In this document: positions 17,905 to 26,087 of the stretch, in pieces
Layout of the letters: each line of letters starts with the position of its first letter
How positions within the stretch are numbered: the stretch's first letter is position 1
Assembly (NCBI GenBank): GCA_023391415.1
Contig: JAEWAY010000003.1
Coordinates: 186,001-250,000 of the forward strand
Length of the DNA stretch: 64,000 nucleotides
Direction: 5' to 3'
From: Bacteroidota bacterium
Lineage (GTDB): Bacteria > Bacteroidota > Bacteroidia > Cytophagales > Cytophagaceae
Made by a program: the position numbers and the translations under genes
Notes under the pieces: model-generated
Databases searched by the model: none
Told to the model about the DNA's origin: nothing
What the model saw: only the letters and a program-made list of their open reading frames with translations

Positions 17905-17935
17905 CAAAGTTAGATGAATTTTGTAAAAAATACAA
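17905..17935 (-). promoter_or_regulatory. Consensus promoter for the candidate RNA
   Basis: On the minus strand TTG (17933-17935), a 20-nt spacer and TAACTTTG (17905-17912): an exact match to the Bacteroidota consensus. The -33 element sits inside the palindrome TTGTA-N5-TACAA at 17921-17935. Confidence 0.7.
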
Positions 17936-18196
17936 TTTAAGGATAATGTTTTTAGCCACTCATCTGGTTTGAGTTGTTAAAATTATATTTAATCATATGA
18001 TGTTAGCTAATTGAAAATAATATAATTGTATGTATGCTGTATTTGAATTGTCATCTTTTAACTTGGTAAAGTTGTATTTTTATTAATTGATATTTATTGT
18101 AAAAATACAATTTTATATATTTGATTTTAAGGCGAAGTTATTGTATTATTTATTGTTTTGTAAGATTCGCTGATTTGAGATGAGGAAGAACGCTGG
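17936..18196. other. AT-rich intergenic stretch with inverted repeats
   Basis: No gene is seen. The sequence is far richer in A and T than its surroundings. It contains TTGTA-AAAA-TACAA at 18097-18110 and, overlapping, a 10-bp inverted repeat TTGTATTTTT (18072-18081) with AAAAATACAA (18101-18110). Confidence 0.5.
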
Positions 18197-19174
18197 CTAT
18201 TTAAGAAGCTGGCTTTGGACAGCGTGTATTTCTTCCTGACAAGGGATTTGTTGGTGTAAACGTGAAAGTTGGTCAAGAAGCGTTTTTAGAAACTGCTGAT
18301 GCTCTTTTGAAGCGCTATTGAAAGGGATGTGGTTTAAGGCTTTTTTGACTTGTCGCCATTGTCGGAGTAGTTCAAGAGTTTCCGGCGTACAATAGCTATG
18401 GATGAATTTTTCCCAGATATATTGCTCAGCCATAGCGTTTGGATGAATCAGATCATCCTTATAAAAACGATAATCTCTAAGATCGTCCATTAGAATCTCA
18501 AAGGCCGGAAAATAGTCGATGGCTGGCGACGATTCACTGAGCTGGTGGCACGCGAGGCGAAGAATCGCCTTACTTACGCTATTGAGCTGTATACTGTCTT
18601 TGGTATGACGCACAGGACTTACGGTTAATATTACCTTTATATCCGGATTGATCTTCCAGGCTGATTTTAGAGCCTGTCTCAGAGAATCACGGATATTTTC
18701 TACACTTAAAAGACGCTTGGTAAACAAGCCTGAAGGTTGTTTGTGGCAGTTACTCACGGTATGTCCATACTTATTTAGTTCATAAACATAGGCGGTGCCC
18801 AAGGTGAGAATGAGAAAGTCGCAGGATGTCAGTTGGTGATATAAATCTTTCGAGGCGCGTATAAAGTCGTTTTCAAGCGCTTGTTTCGTATGGCTATAAA
18901 AGGAAGAATGCAGGTAATAGTTGAACCACACCTCTTTGGAATAGAGATAGGAGTGGTCTGGGAGAGTGGATTGGCTAATACAGCGATCGAGGAGATACGC
19001 GATGGAAAGCGGATTGAAAATAGTGCCAAACGGATTAACAGAGGAGATAAATTTGTTGTCCCGTAGTTGCTGTCCGATTACCTCCGCGAAACAAGATCCC
19101 ATAGTAATGACGGATGATGAGTGAGATAGTTTGCGCGGGGATTCTTTTATAAGGATGTGGGTTTTGAATTCCAT
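18197..19174 (-). CDS. GSCFA domain protein
   Basis: A 325-residue protein of the GSCFA family (PF08885). The name-giving motif is present as GSCFA near residue 27, inside SSVITMGSCFAEVIGQQL. The block FLILTLGTAYVYELNK and the late DDLIHPNAMAEQYIWEKF fit an SGNH-hydrolase-like esterase, in which the Ser of GSCFA and the Asp/His of DDLIHPN would be catalytic; this mechanistic reading is inferred. It has no signal peptide. Its stop is far (over 500 nt) from the next terminator. Confidence 0.88.
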   Translation of the reverse strand: MEFKTHILIKESPRKLSHSSSVITMGSCFAEVIGQQLRDNKFISSVNPFGTIFNPLSIAYLLDRCISQSTLPDHSYLYSKEVWFNYYLHSSFYSHTKQALENDFIRASKDLYHQLTSCDFLILTLGTAYVYELNKYGHTVSNCHKQPSGLFTKRLLSVENIRDSLRQALKSAWKINPDIKVILTVSPVRHTKDSIQLNSVSKAILRLACHQLSESSPAIDYFPAFEILMDDLRDYRFYKDDLIHPNAMAEQYIWEKFIHSYCTPETLELLRQWRQVKKALNHIPFNSASKEHQQFLKTLLDQLSRLHQQIPCQEEIHAVQSQLLK

Positions 19175-19200
19175 GGTGTCTGTATCGTTTGGCTATAAAC

Positions 19201-19228
19201 AAAAAAAGTCCCGAACGGGACTTTTTTT
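19201..19228 (-). terminator. Terminator after rplI, bidirectional
   Basis: AAAAAAAGTCCC and GGGACTTTTTTT form a 12-bp hairpin with a GAAC loop. T-runs occur on both strands; on the minus strand it ends the rpsF-rpsR-rplI operon. Confidence 0.85.
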
Positions 19229-19246
19229 GTCAAGTGCTATCTAAAA

Positions 19247-19690
19247 TTAGCCAGCTATTACCGCGAATTTTAATTCAGCTTTTACTTCTTTATGAAGATC
19301 GACCAGAGCTGTAAAATCGCCTACTTCTTTCACATCGCTGTTGAAGCTGATTTTCTTTCTGTCTACTTCAACGCCTTTTTCTTTTAGAGAGTCGGCAAGT
19401 TGCAGGACGGTAACCGCGCCGAATATCTTTCCGCTTTCTCCTACTTTCGCGGGAATGGTAAGAGAGATATTGTTGATTTTCACGGCAAGCGCTTCCGCGT
19501 CTTTCTTAAGTTTTTCGGCTTTATGCGCGGCCTGACGTATGTTTTCGCTAACCGCTTTTTTATTGGAGTCATTCGCGATAATCGCGTAGCCTCTAGGAAT
19601 CAGATAATTTCTACCGTATCCGGGTTTGACATTAACTATATCGTTTTTATATCCAAGTCCTTTGATATCTTCTTTTAGGATTACTTCCAT
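19247..19690 (-). CDS. rplI: 50S ribosomal protein L9
   Basis: L9 binds 23S rRNA near the L1 stalk and reaches toward neighbouring ribosomes. The 147-residue protein has the N-terminal rRNA-binding domain (EVILKEDIKGLGYKNDIVNVKPGYGRNYLIPRG, split by the usual GYGRNYL core), the long connecting helix, and the C-terminal domain with KIFGAVT. It is the last gene of the rpsF-rpsR-rplI operon, 9 nt after rpsR. Confidence 0.97.
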   Translation of the reverse strand: MEVILKEDIKGLGYKNDIVNVKPGYGRNYLIPRGYAIIANDSNKKAVSENIRQAAHKAEKLKKDAEALAVKINNISLTIPAKVGESGKIFGAVTVLQLADSLKEKGVEVDRKKISFNSDVKEVGDFTALVDLHKEVKAELKFAVIAG

Positions 19691-19699
19691 TGGTACGGT

Positions 19700-19951
19700 T
19701 TATTTTAATGAGTCTGTAACATATGGTAACAAAGACAAATGTCTGGCTCTTTTTACGGCCTGAGCGATTTTCCTTTGGAATTTAAGCGAGGTGCCGGTGA
19801 GCCTTCTCGGAAGAATTTTACCTTGCTCGTTAACAAACTTTAGAAGGAAGTTCGCGTCTTTATAATCGATATATTTAATGCCATTCTTTTTGAATCGGCA
19901 GTATTTCTTTTTGTTTTCGGGTCTGTTTACCGGTTCATTTACAAGTGTCAT
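19700..19951 (-). CDS. rpsR: 30S ribosomal protein S18
   Basis: S18 forms a heterodimer with S6 on the platform of the 30S subunit. The 83-residue product has the conserved core YIDYKDANFLLKFVNEQGKILPRRLTG and the C-terminal QRKIAQAVKRARHLSLLPY. Its start codon overlaps the stop of rpsF in an ATGA (19948-19951), which suggests translational coupling and equal synthesis of the two partners. Confidence 0.97.
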   Translation of the reverse strand: MTLVNEPVNRPENKKKYCRFKKNGIKYIDYKDANFLLKFVNEQGKILPRRLTGTSLKFQRKIAQAVKRARHLSLLPYVTDSLK

Positions 19952-20313
19952 GCTTTTTCCTCCTGTTTTTCAACTTTTTTAAATTCGCCCTTTTTTCTCT
20001 TTAGATTGTACTCTATCGCGTGCTTGTCTAGTACGGTAGTTAAGAAACGCATTACTCTTTCATCTCTTTTAAACTCGACTTCAAGAGTATTTACGATGGT
20101 ACTTGGAGCTTTGAATTCAAACAGGGTGTAAAAGCCGGTGCTTTTTTTCTGAATGGGATAAGCCAGTTTTCTCAGGCCCCAGTTTTCATCATTGGTGATT
20201 TCAGCGCCATTGTCTTTTAAAACGGCTCTGAACTTTTCTACGGTATCCTTCATCTGTTGCTCAGACAAAACGGGAGTTAAAATGAATACCGTCTCGTAGT
20301 TTTTCAGTTGCAT
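19948..20313 (-). CDS. rpsF: 30S ribosomal protein S6
   Basis: S6, the partner of S18 on the 30S platform. The 121-residue protein starts MQLKNYETVFILTPVLSE and contains NWGLRKLAYPIQKKSTGFYTLF, both characteristic, with a Lys/Glu-rich tail (KKGEFKKVEKQEEKA). First gene of the operon, with a consensus promoter 28 nt upstream. Confidence 0.97.
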   Translation of the reverse strand: MQLKNYETVFILTPVLSEQQMKDTVEKFRAVLKDNGAEITNDENWGLRKLAYPIQKKSTGFYTLFEFKAPSTIVNTLEVEFKRDERVMRFLTTVLDKHAIEYNLKRKKGEFKKVEKQEEKA

Positions 20314-20341
20314 GTTAAATGAACAATTAAATTTTAGCCTG

Positions 20342-20371
20342 CAAAGGTAATAAATTATTGGTTCAAATCAA
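20342..20371 (-). promoter_or_regulatory. Promoter of rpsF-rpsR-rplI
   Basis: Minus strand TTG (20369-20371), 19-nt spacer, TACCTTTG (20342-20349). This is an exact fit to the Bacteroidota sigma consensus, about 29 nt before the rpsF start codon. Confidence 0.75.
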
Positions 20372-20374
20372 GTT

Positions 20375-21307
20375 TTACTCTACTATAAAATCACCTTCGC
20401 CAATCTTAAATCCTTCGGCGTATAGCTCTATGGTATGCTTGCCGGTTCTGAACGGGTTTCCCTTGAGGTATGTATAAGCTACTTGCTGATTGTTGTTTTC
20501 AAACAGAATGCTTTGCTGAAGGGTATAAGGGATCTCTTTTCCCTCGAACAGAAAGAGGCCTCCTCCCATGGAAGTATTGAACAGCGTGGAGCCGTCCGGT
20601 TCGATCACGCGGAGAAAAACTTCCCTGCCGCCTACCTGCGCTACTTCGTTGGGCAGAAGCTGAAATGAGATACGTAGTTTGTGAATGTGTCTCGACTTCA
20701 GCACGGGGCCTTCTTTTAGTTTTCCTCGATCGGTAAGGGCGTTTACCTGTATCGGGCCGGCCCGTAGCGCGGAAGCCACGTTGATTTTTTGCTCGAGCTC
20801 TTTCTGGTTGTAAGCCATAAGTCGCATGGAGTCGTTGCTTTGTTCAATCTTCTTCTCCAGTTTCTGGTTGAATTTAAACAAGGAGTCCCGCTGCGAGGTC
20901 AATTGAGAGATCTTGGAGTCTGAAAGAGTGAGCTGAAGCATCAAGACTTCCACTCTCGCTTTGTACTTTTCCAGATCGGCCGCCGCGAGGTTTTTTTCCT
21001 TTTTTAACTGATTCCTGTCTTTTCGGACCTGACTTAACAGCAAGTCCATCTCGTCGATTTTTCCTCCGAGTTTCATTATCTCCGCTCTTTTCAAAGTCAG
21101 TTCAGTTTCAACGGAGTCCAGTTGGGTCATCATTCCGGAAATATCAAGCTCCTGACTTTTGATCGTCTGATGTTGCACCTCGATAGTTTGCTTTTTGTCA
21201 AGGTTCATGAAGAATTGCACCGCGTTTATGGCCAGTAGAATAGCGATAAATACAATGACGATTCCTTTTTTGCTCTGGCTGTTTTTGCTATCGTTGCTAT
21301 CGGTCAT
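20375..21307 (-). CDS. Membrane-anchored coiled-coil protein
   Basis: No named family is recognised. The 310-residue protein has a short polar N-terminus, one transmembrane helix (IVIVFIAILLAINAVQFFM, about residues 16-34), a long coiled coil (about 40-170, heptads such as LDSVETELTLKRAEIMKLGGKIDEM), and a C-terminal beta-rich domain (about 185-310) with HKLRISFQLLPNEVAQVGGREVFLRV. The topology is an inner-membrane anchor with a periplasmic rod and domain. Similar proteins occur in Cytophagales. It lies downstream of no operon partner and is divergent from the methyltransferase gene. Confidence 0.8.
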   Translation of the reverse strand: MTDSNDSKNSQSKKGIVIVFIAILLAINAVQFFMNLDKKQTIEVQHQTIKSQELDISGMMTQLDSVETELTLKRAEIMKLGGKIDEMDLLLSQVRKDRNQLKKEKNLAAADLEKYKARVEVLMLQLTLSDSKISQLTSQRDSLFKFNQKLEKKIEQSNDSMRLMAYNQKELEQKINVASALRAGPIQVNALTDRGKLKEGPVLKSRHIHKLRISFQLLPNEVAQVGGREVFLRVIEPDGSTLFNTSMGGGLFLFEGKEIPYTLQQSILFENNNQQVAYTYLKGNPFRTGKHTIELYAEGFKIGEGDFIVE

Positions 21308-21414
21308 TGGCGAAAAAGTACGCTTTTGTATTAGATTTTGCGAAATTAGTGTTATTAAGGCGTTATTTCAATTAACGACTAGAAAAAGAACAAGAAATAA
21401 ATTTTATAGTTCCT

Positions 21415-22014
21415 ATGCCTGATAAATTGTTCTGGGATAATAAGTATAAAGCCGGTGAGACCGGCTGGGACGCGGGATCGATAACTACTCCTCTCAAGGA
21501 GTTTTTTGATACGCTGGAGGATAAAAGTCGCGAGATTCTTATCCCCGGAGCTGGCAACGCGTATGAAGCGGAATATTTGCACAGTCTCGGATTCAGGAAT
21601 GTATATGTCGCCGACATATCGGAGCGCCCACTGGAAAATTTCCGTGATCGCGTACCCGATTTTCCGAAAGAGCATTTGCTGCGTGAAGACTTTTTTGCTC
21701 TGGAAGGTTCATTCGACCTTATTGTGGAGCAGACGTTTTTTTGCGCGCTGGATCCCGCCTCGCGTGGAGATTACGCCCGTCAGATGGCGCGCTTGCTCAG
21801 GGAAGGCGGCGCGCTGGTGGGATTGTTGTTTGATCTGCCGCTCAATGATGATAAACCTCCCTATGGCGGCAATAAAGAAGATTATATTCCGTATTTTCGT
21901 CCATATTTTATATTCAGGAAATTTGAGAAAGCTTACAATTCCATTCCGCCCCGTGCGGGAAATGAATTGTTTATTCATCTGATAAAAAAACAGACAGAAA
22001 ATCGTAGTATATGA
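21415..22014 (+). CDS. TPMT-family SAM-dependent methyltransferase
   Basis: A class I methyltransferase of the thiopurine S-methyltransferase family (PF05724). The start FWDNKYKAGETGWDAGSITTPL is the family signature, followed by the SAM-binding ILIPGAGNAYEAEYL (about residues 40-54) and YVADISERPLENF. In bacteria such enzymes methylate thiols, selenium or tellurium compounds, or halide-like ions; which one applies here cannot be told. It overlaps the kdsA start by 4 nt (ATGA), so the two are translationally coupled although no functional link is obvious. Confidence 0.87.
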   Translation: MPDKLFWDNKYKAGETGWDAGSITTPLKEFFDTLEDKSREILIPGAGNAYEAEYLHSLGFRNVYVADISERPLENFRDRVPDFPKEHLLREDFFALEGSFDLIVEQTFFCALDPASRGDYARQMARLLREGGALVGLLFDLPLNDDKPPYGGNKEDYIPYFRPYFIFRKFEKAYNSIPPRAGNELFIHLIKKQTENRSI

Positions 22015-22817
22015 ATAGTGTACCTAAAATAAAGCATAGCGATTCCGGAAATTTCTTTCTGATGGCGGGTCCCTGTGTGGTGGAAGGGAGAGATATGGCC
22101 CTGGAGATCGCTGAAAAGATTGTGACAATCACGGATAAGCTGCGGATCCCCTATATATTCAAGGCTTCTTATCGTAAGGCGAACCGATCCAGTTTGAGTT
22201 CCTTTACCGGCCTTGGCGATGAAAAGGCTCTGAAAATTCTGGAGGAAGTGGGAAAAACATTTGATGTGCCCGTGGTCACGGATATCCATGAGAGCCATGA
22301 GGCGGAAATAACGGCGGCATATGTGGACGTATTGCAGATTCCCGCTTTTCTTTGTCGCCAGACTGAGTTGTTGGTCGCGGCGGCCAGGACAGGCAAGGTC
22401 GTGAATATTAAAAAGGGGCAGTTCCTTTCGGGACAGGCTATGCGTTTCGCGGTGGAGAAGGTTATCGCGGCTGGTAATAATTCCATAATCCTGACCGAAA
22501 GAGGTAATAGTTTTGGTTATGGGGACCTGGTAGTGGACTTTCGGAATCTGCCTGACATGCGGGCTATCGGCGTGCCTGTGGTGATGGATGTTACGCATTC
22601 GCTGCAACAGCCTAATCAGGCCTCCGGAGTTACAGGGGGCAAACCCGCGATGATCGAAACGATCGCGAAAGCGGCCATAGCCGTTGGCGCGGATGGATTG
22701 TTTATTGAAACGCATCCGGAACCGGCTGTAGCTAAGTCTGATGGAGCCAATATGCTGCAATTGGACAAACTGGAAGACATGCTGCGAAAACTTGTGAGAA
22801 TTCGTCAAGCTCTCTAG
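22011..22817 (+). CDS. kdsA: 3-deoxy-8-phosphooctulonate synthase
   Basis: Condenses arabinose 5-phosphate with phosphoenolpyruvate to make Kdo 8-phosphate for lipopolysaccharide. The 268-residue protein has the NeuB/aldolase barrel with FLMAGPCVVEGRDMALEIAE, the FKASYRKANRSS substrate loop, IPAFLCRQTELLVAAA, and the closing GLFIETHPEPAVAKSDGANML. An Asn (not Cys) early in the chain would indicate the metal-independent class, but I did not verify that. It is coupled to the methyltransferase gene and followed by a transporter at 21 nt. Confidence 0.97.
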   Translation: MNSVPKIKHSDSGNFFLMAGPCVVEGRDMALEIAEKIVTITDKLRIPYIFKASYRKANRSSLSSFTGLGDEKALKILEEVGKTFDVPVVTDIHESHEAEITAAYVDVLQIPAFLCRQTELLVAAARTGKVVNIKKGQFLSGQAMRFAVEKVIAAGNNSIILTERGNSFGYGDLVVDFRNLPDMRAIGVPVVMDVTHSLQQPNQASGVTGGKPAMIETIAKAAIAVGADGLFIETHPEPAVAKSDGANMLQLDKLEDMLRKLVRIRQAL

Positions 22818-22838
22818 CCTGACTTTAATTTTTAGATT

Positions 22839-24140
22839 TTGATGGAAAAGAACAATCCCAAAGTAATGCGGGCCTGGTGTATGTATGATTGGGCCAATTC
22901 GGTATTCTCGCTTACCATAACTACAGCCATTTTTCCGGATTACTTTTTGGCGATGACGGAGAATCCGGCCACTAATAACGAGGTGAGCTTTCTTGGTTTT
23001 AATATTGTCAATTCCGCGCTTTTTAGTTACGCGATATCGTGTTCATTCCTCATAGCGGCTTTTATGAGTCCGTTTCTATCATCCATAGCGGATTATAGTG
23101 GACGAAAAAAAACGTTTATGAAGGCTTTTTGCTATCTGGGAGCTTTATCCTGCGCCTGCCTTTATTTTTTCACCAGAGATACTGTCATATTTTCTACGTT
23201 CGCTTTTATTCTGGCGGGAATCGGGTTTAGTGGCAGTATTGTTTTTTACAACTCTTTTTTACCGGAGATTACTACGGAAGACATGACGGATAAAGTCAGC
23301 GCCCGGGGATTTTCATATGGTTATGTAGGGAGTGTTATTTTGCTTATTTTCAACCTGATGATGATTCTGAAGCCAGAATGGTTTGGAGGTATCTCCAAAA
23401 CGAGAGCGGTTCAGATTTCCTTTCTTTCGGTTGGAATCTGGTGGTTCGCGTTCGCGCAATACAGCTTTTATTATCTGCCTGGTAATATATACAAGCGGAG
23501 TGGACGGGGAAACTGGATATTTAATGGATGGCGGGAATTGGGCAATGTCTGGCGGCAGCTTAAGTGGCAAAAGGCGTTGAAACGGTTTTTGCTGGCCTTC
23601 TTTTTTTACAATATGGGAGTGCAGACTATTATGTATATTTCGCCGGTTTTTGCCAAGGAAGTGGTAAAGCTGGAAACCGAAAATCTGATCATTATCATAT
23701 TGCTGATCCAGTTGGTGGCGATACCCGGGTCCTTGTTTTTTGCCTGGCTGTCCGGAAAATACGGCAACATAAAGGGTTTGATGATCGCAGTAGTCGTCTG
23801 GATTGGTATTTGTGTAGGCGCCTACCTGATCCGGGGAGCGACGGATTTCTATATGGTAGCCGTAGTAGTGGGTTTTGTGATGGGTGGGGTGCAGGCTCTG
23901 AGCCGGTCTACTTATGCCAAAATTATACCGGAGACCAGTATTGAGCACGCCTCGTACTTCAGTTTTTATGATGTCGTGGATAAAGTAGCTATTTCATTGG
24001 GAAGTTTTGTATTTGGCCTGGTTCGGATTCTTACTGGAGATATGCGTCTCTCCATTGTTTTTCTGGGAGTGTATTTTATTATTGGCCTGTTGTTTCTGAG
24101 CAGAGTAGTTATGCCGGGAAGAAGCGCCGGAAATAGCTGA
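22839..24140 (+). CDS. UMF1-family (Atg22-like) MFS transporter
   Basis: A 433-residue permease with 12 predicted transmembrane segments, of the UMF1/Atg22-like major facilitator group. The N-terminal VMRAWCMYDWANSVFSLTITTAIFP and the early SSIADYSGRKKTFM loop are typical, as is the GGVQALSRSTYAKIIP motif near residue 350. The substrate is unknown; related fungal Atg22 exports amino acids from the vacuole. Third gene of the methyltransferase-kdsA unit. Confidence 0.9.
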   Translation: MMEKNNPKVMRAWCMYDWANSVFSLTITTAIFPDYFLAMTENPATNNEVSFLGFNIVNSALFSYAISCSFLIAAFMSPFLSSIADYSGRKKTFMKAFCYLGALSCACLYFFTRDTVIFSTFAFILAGIGFSGSIVFYNSFLPEITTEDMTDKVSARGFSYGYVGSVILLIFNLMMILKPEWFGGISKTRAVQISFLSVGIWWFAFAQYSFYYLPGNIYKRSGRGNWIFNGWRELGNVWRQLKWQKALKRFLLAFFFYNMGVQTIMYISPVFAKEVVKLETENLIIIILLIQLVAIPGSLFFAWLSGKYGNIKGLMIAVVVWIGICVGAYLIRGATDFYMVAVVVGFVMGGVQALSRSTYAKIIPETSIEHASYFSFYDVVDKVAISLGSFVFGLVRILTGDMRLSIVFLGVYFIIGLLFLSRVVMPGRSAGNS

Positions 24141-24217
24141 AAGAATTTTATTACTTAAAAAACTAAAAAATGCTTTCTCAGTTAAAAAAAACTTGTAATT
24201 TCGCCTTCCACAAACCC

Positions 24218-24292
24218 GGGATATTAGCTCAGCTGGTTTAGAGCACTACCTCGACAAGGTAGGGGTCGCTGGTTCGAATCCAGCATGTCCCA
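24218..24292 (+). tRNA. tRNA-Val (anticodon GAC) with C33
   Basis: A full cloverleaf is visible: acceptor GGGATAT/ATGTCCC (one G-T), D-arm GCTC/GAGC with GG in the loop, anticodon stem CTACC/GGTAG, T-arm GCTGG/CCAGC with loop TTCGAAT, and A73. The loop TCGACAA places GAC at 34-36, which decodes valine; A73 and A35-C36 agree with valine identity. Position 33, almost always T, is C here. No CCA is encoded. A TAATTTCG box 14 nt upstream resembles the -7 element. Confidence 0.9.
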
Positions 24293-24604
24293 CTTAATTT
24301 TTTATTAGTAATTATTTTTAGCTATGGATCTTATAGGACTTGGAGCGGACCTCATGTATTTGTTCGGTATGGTCGCTGGTATCTTTTTTTGCGTTATTCT
24401 TCTGGTCGGAAAGGTTGTTTAGTTTGCCGGTGTCGCCATTGTTGTTTCCATGATTCGTTTTCAGTTTGTTGTTATAGCTCTCCGCCTTTTATAAATATAT
24501 TAAATCTTAATGATTTAATATATTGACAATAAGTTGCTTGTATTGATATTTAAACACTTTTCATTTTCGTAGGGTTGTGAAAATGTACGCCTTAATTTTT
24601 GGAT
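24293..24604. other. Gene-poor interval before the first HtrA gene
   Basis: The only frame worth noting is 24324-24422 on the plus strand, a 32-codon hydrophobic peptide (MDLIGLGADLMYLFG and a second apolar half) that could be a small membrane peptide or chance. The rest holds the perfect 13-bp inverted repeat at 24494-24524 and nothing else I can support. Confidence 0.35.
24494..24524. repeat. 13-bp perfect inverted repeat
   Basis: AATATATTAAATC (24494-24506) and GATTTAATATATT (24512-24524) around a 5-nt centre. No T-run follows, so it looks more like an operator or a weak AU hairpin than a terminator. It lies 80 nt before the HtrA start codon. Confidence 0.6.
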
Positions 24605-26032
24605 ATGAAAAGTTGTTATGTCAATATATGCGGGTGGTTTATTTTCATCCTTCACATGAGCGCTTTCGCCTTGCCGCCGGATTCATTGGAGACGCGCCGT
24701 ATGGTATACGCGGATTTTAGGCAGGCCGCTTCCATGTCTACGCCGGCCGTCGTACATATAAAAACTTATTCGGATGAGCCGGTAAAGCAACCGGCAGGTT
24801 CACTGGAAGATTTTTTCAGGGATTATTATGGCAACAACGATAGGGGATATCGAGGATTTGAGGATAAGGATTCAAGACTTCTGGCTTCCGGTTCCGGAGT
24901 TATTATCTCCAGGGATGGACTGATTATTACCAATAACCATATTGTGGAAAACTCCAAAATCATTGAAGTTGTGCTCAATGACAAGAGAAGTTTTCACGCG
25001 TCGCTGATTGGAGCGGATGTGGCTACGGATATCGCGCTGATCAGGATTGGCGCGGATGATCTTGTACCTATCCGCTATGGAGACTCGGACAGCGTATCGG
25101 TAGGAGATTGGGTGATGGCCGTTGGCAATCCTTTTAATTTGACTTCTACGGTTACAGCGGGGATCGTGAGCGCCAAAGGTCGAAACCTGAACATCCTGGG
25201 TGGCAACAGCCAGATGGCGATCGAGTCGTTTATCCAGACAGACGCGGCGGTCAATCCGGGCAATAGCGGAGGAGCGCTGGTAGATCTCAATGGTTGCCTG
25301 GTAGGCATCAATACCGCTATAGCGAGTCCCACCGGAGCGTACGCGGGGTATTCGTTCGCGGTGCCTGTCAATCTGGTTAAAAAGGTCGTATTCGATTTAC
25401 AGACTTACCGAAAGGTGCAGAGGGGATTGCTGGGCGTCCTTATTCGGGACTTGAACGCGGAGCTCGCCAAGGAAAAAGGACTGAATAATCTCAATGGAGT
25501 ATATGTGCAGGATGTCAACGACAATAGCGCCGCGTATATGGCTGGCATAAAGTCAGGAGATATTATTACCTCCGTCAATGGAGTTCGGGTAAATACCCCG
25601 GCTCAGCTTCAGGAGGTGGTCGCGCTCTTCCGGCCCGGCGACTCTATTCAGATCGAGATACGAAGAGCTAATGGGGCTCGGAAAACCAGCGCGGTATTGC
25701 GAAGCGCCAATGGCACGACTATGATGATTCCCTATGGGCGGGATATTCTGGAAAACAGTATTGGCGCTTCTGTAGGCGATTTGGAGAAGGATGAATTGAA
25801 AAAACTAAAGTTGAGCGCCGGAGTTAAAGTAATGGAACTGCGTTCGGGAAAGTTTGCCGATGCTGGCATGCAAAATGGATTCATTATCACGCATGTGGAT
25901 AAGAAGGTCATTAAAACGGTGGATGAGCTGATCAGCGCGTTGGAGGAGGTAAACGAAAAAGGAATGATGGTCGAGGGGTTTTATCCCGGAGGTGAAAAAG
26001 CTTTTTACGCCATTTCATTATCGGATTATTGA
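24605..26032 (+). CDS. HtrA/Do-like serine protease, paralog 1
   Basis: A periplasmic S1C protease that degrades misfolded envelope proteins. The ATG at 24605 is preferred over a TTG 6 nt upstream because it starts the signal peptide (MKSCYVNICGWFIFILHMSAFA). The trypsin-like domain has the full triad: His112 in TNNHIV, Asp142 in TDIALI, Ser221 in GNSGGAL. Two PDZ domains follow (about 275-365 and 385-475), the first with GVYVQDVNDNSAAYMAGIKSGD. It is followed by an Hsp20-like protein gene. A second HtrA paralog lies at 54.6 kb. Confidence 0.93.
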   Translation: MKSCYVNICGWFIFILHMSAFALPPDSLETRRMVYADFRQAASMSTPAVVHIKTYSDEPVKQPAGSLEDFFRDYYGNNDRGYRGFEDKDSRLLASGSGVIISRDGLIITNNHIVENSKIIEVVLNDKRSFHASLIGADVATDIALIRIGADDLVPIRYGDSDSVSVGDWVMAVGNPFNLTSTVTAGIVSAKGRNLNILGGNSQMAIESFIQTDAAVNPGNSGGALVDLNGCLVGINTAIASPTGAYAGYSFAVPVNLVKKVVFDLQTYRKVQRGLLGVLIRDLNAELAKEKGLNNLNGVYVQDVNDNSAAYMAGIKSGDIITSVNGVRVNTPAQLQEVVALFRPGDSIQIEIRRANGARKTSAVLRSANGTTMMIPYGRDILENSIGASVGDLEKDELKKLKLSAGVKVMELRSGKFADAGMQNGFIITHVDKKVIKTVDELISALEEVNEKGMMVEGFYPGGEKAFYAISLSDY

Positions 26033-26087
26033 GTTTAGACCAGAGCGATGATGGGTTGATTAATAGAAAAAGCGCGGGAATATTAAG

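Noticed and set aside
19948..20371. Ribosomal-protein autoregulatory leader for rpsF
   Set aside because: The leader between promoter and start codon is only about 28 nt, too short for the S6:S18 binding structure known from other bacteria.
24324..24422. 32-codon hydrophobic frame
   Set aside because: Plausible as a small membrane peptide, but without promoter, terminator or conservation evidence, so only mentioned with the interval.
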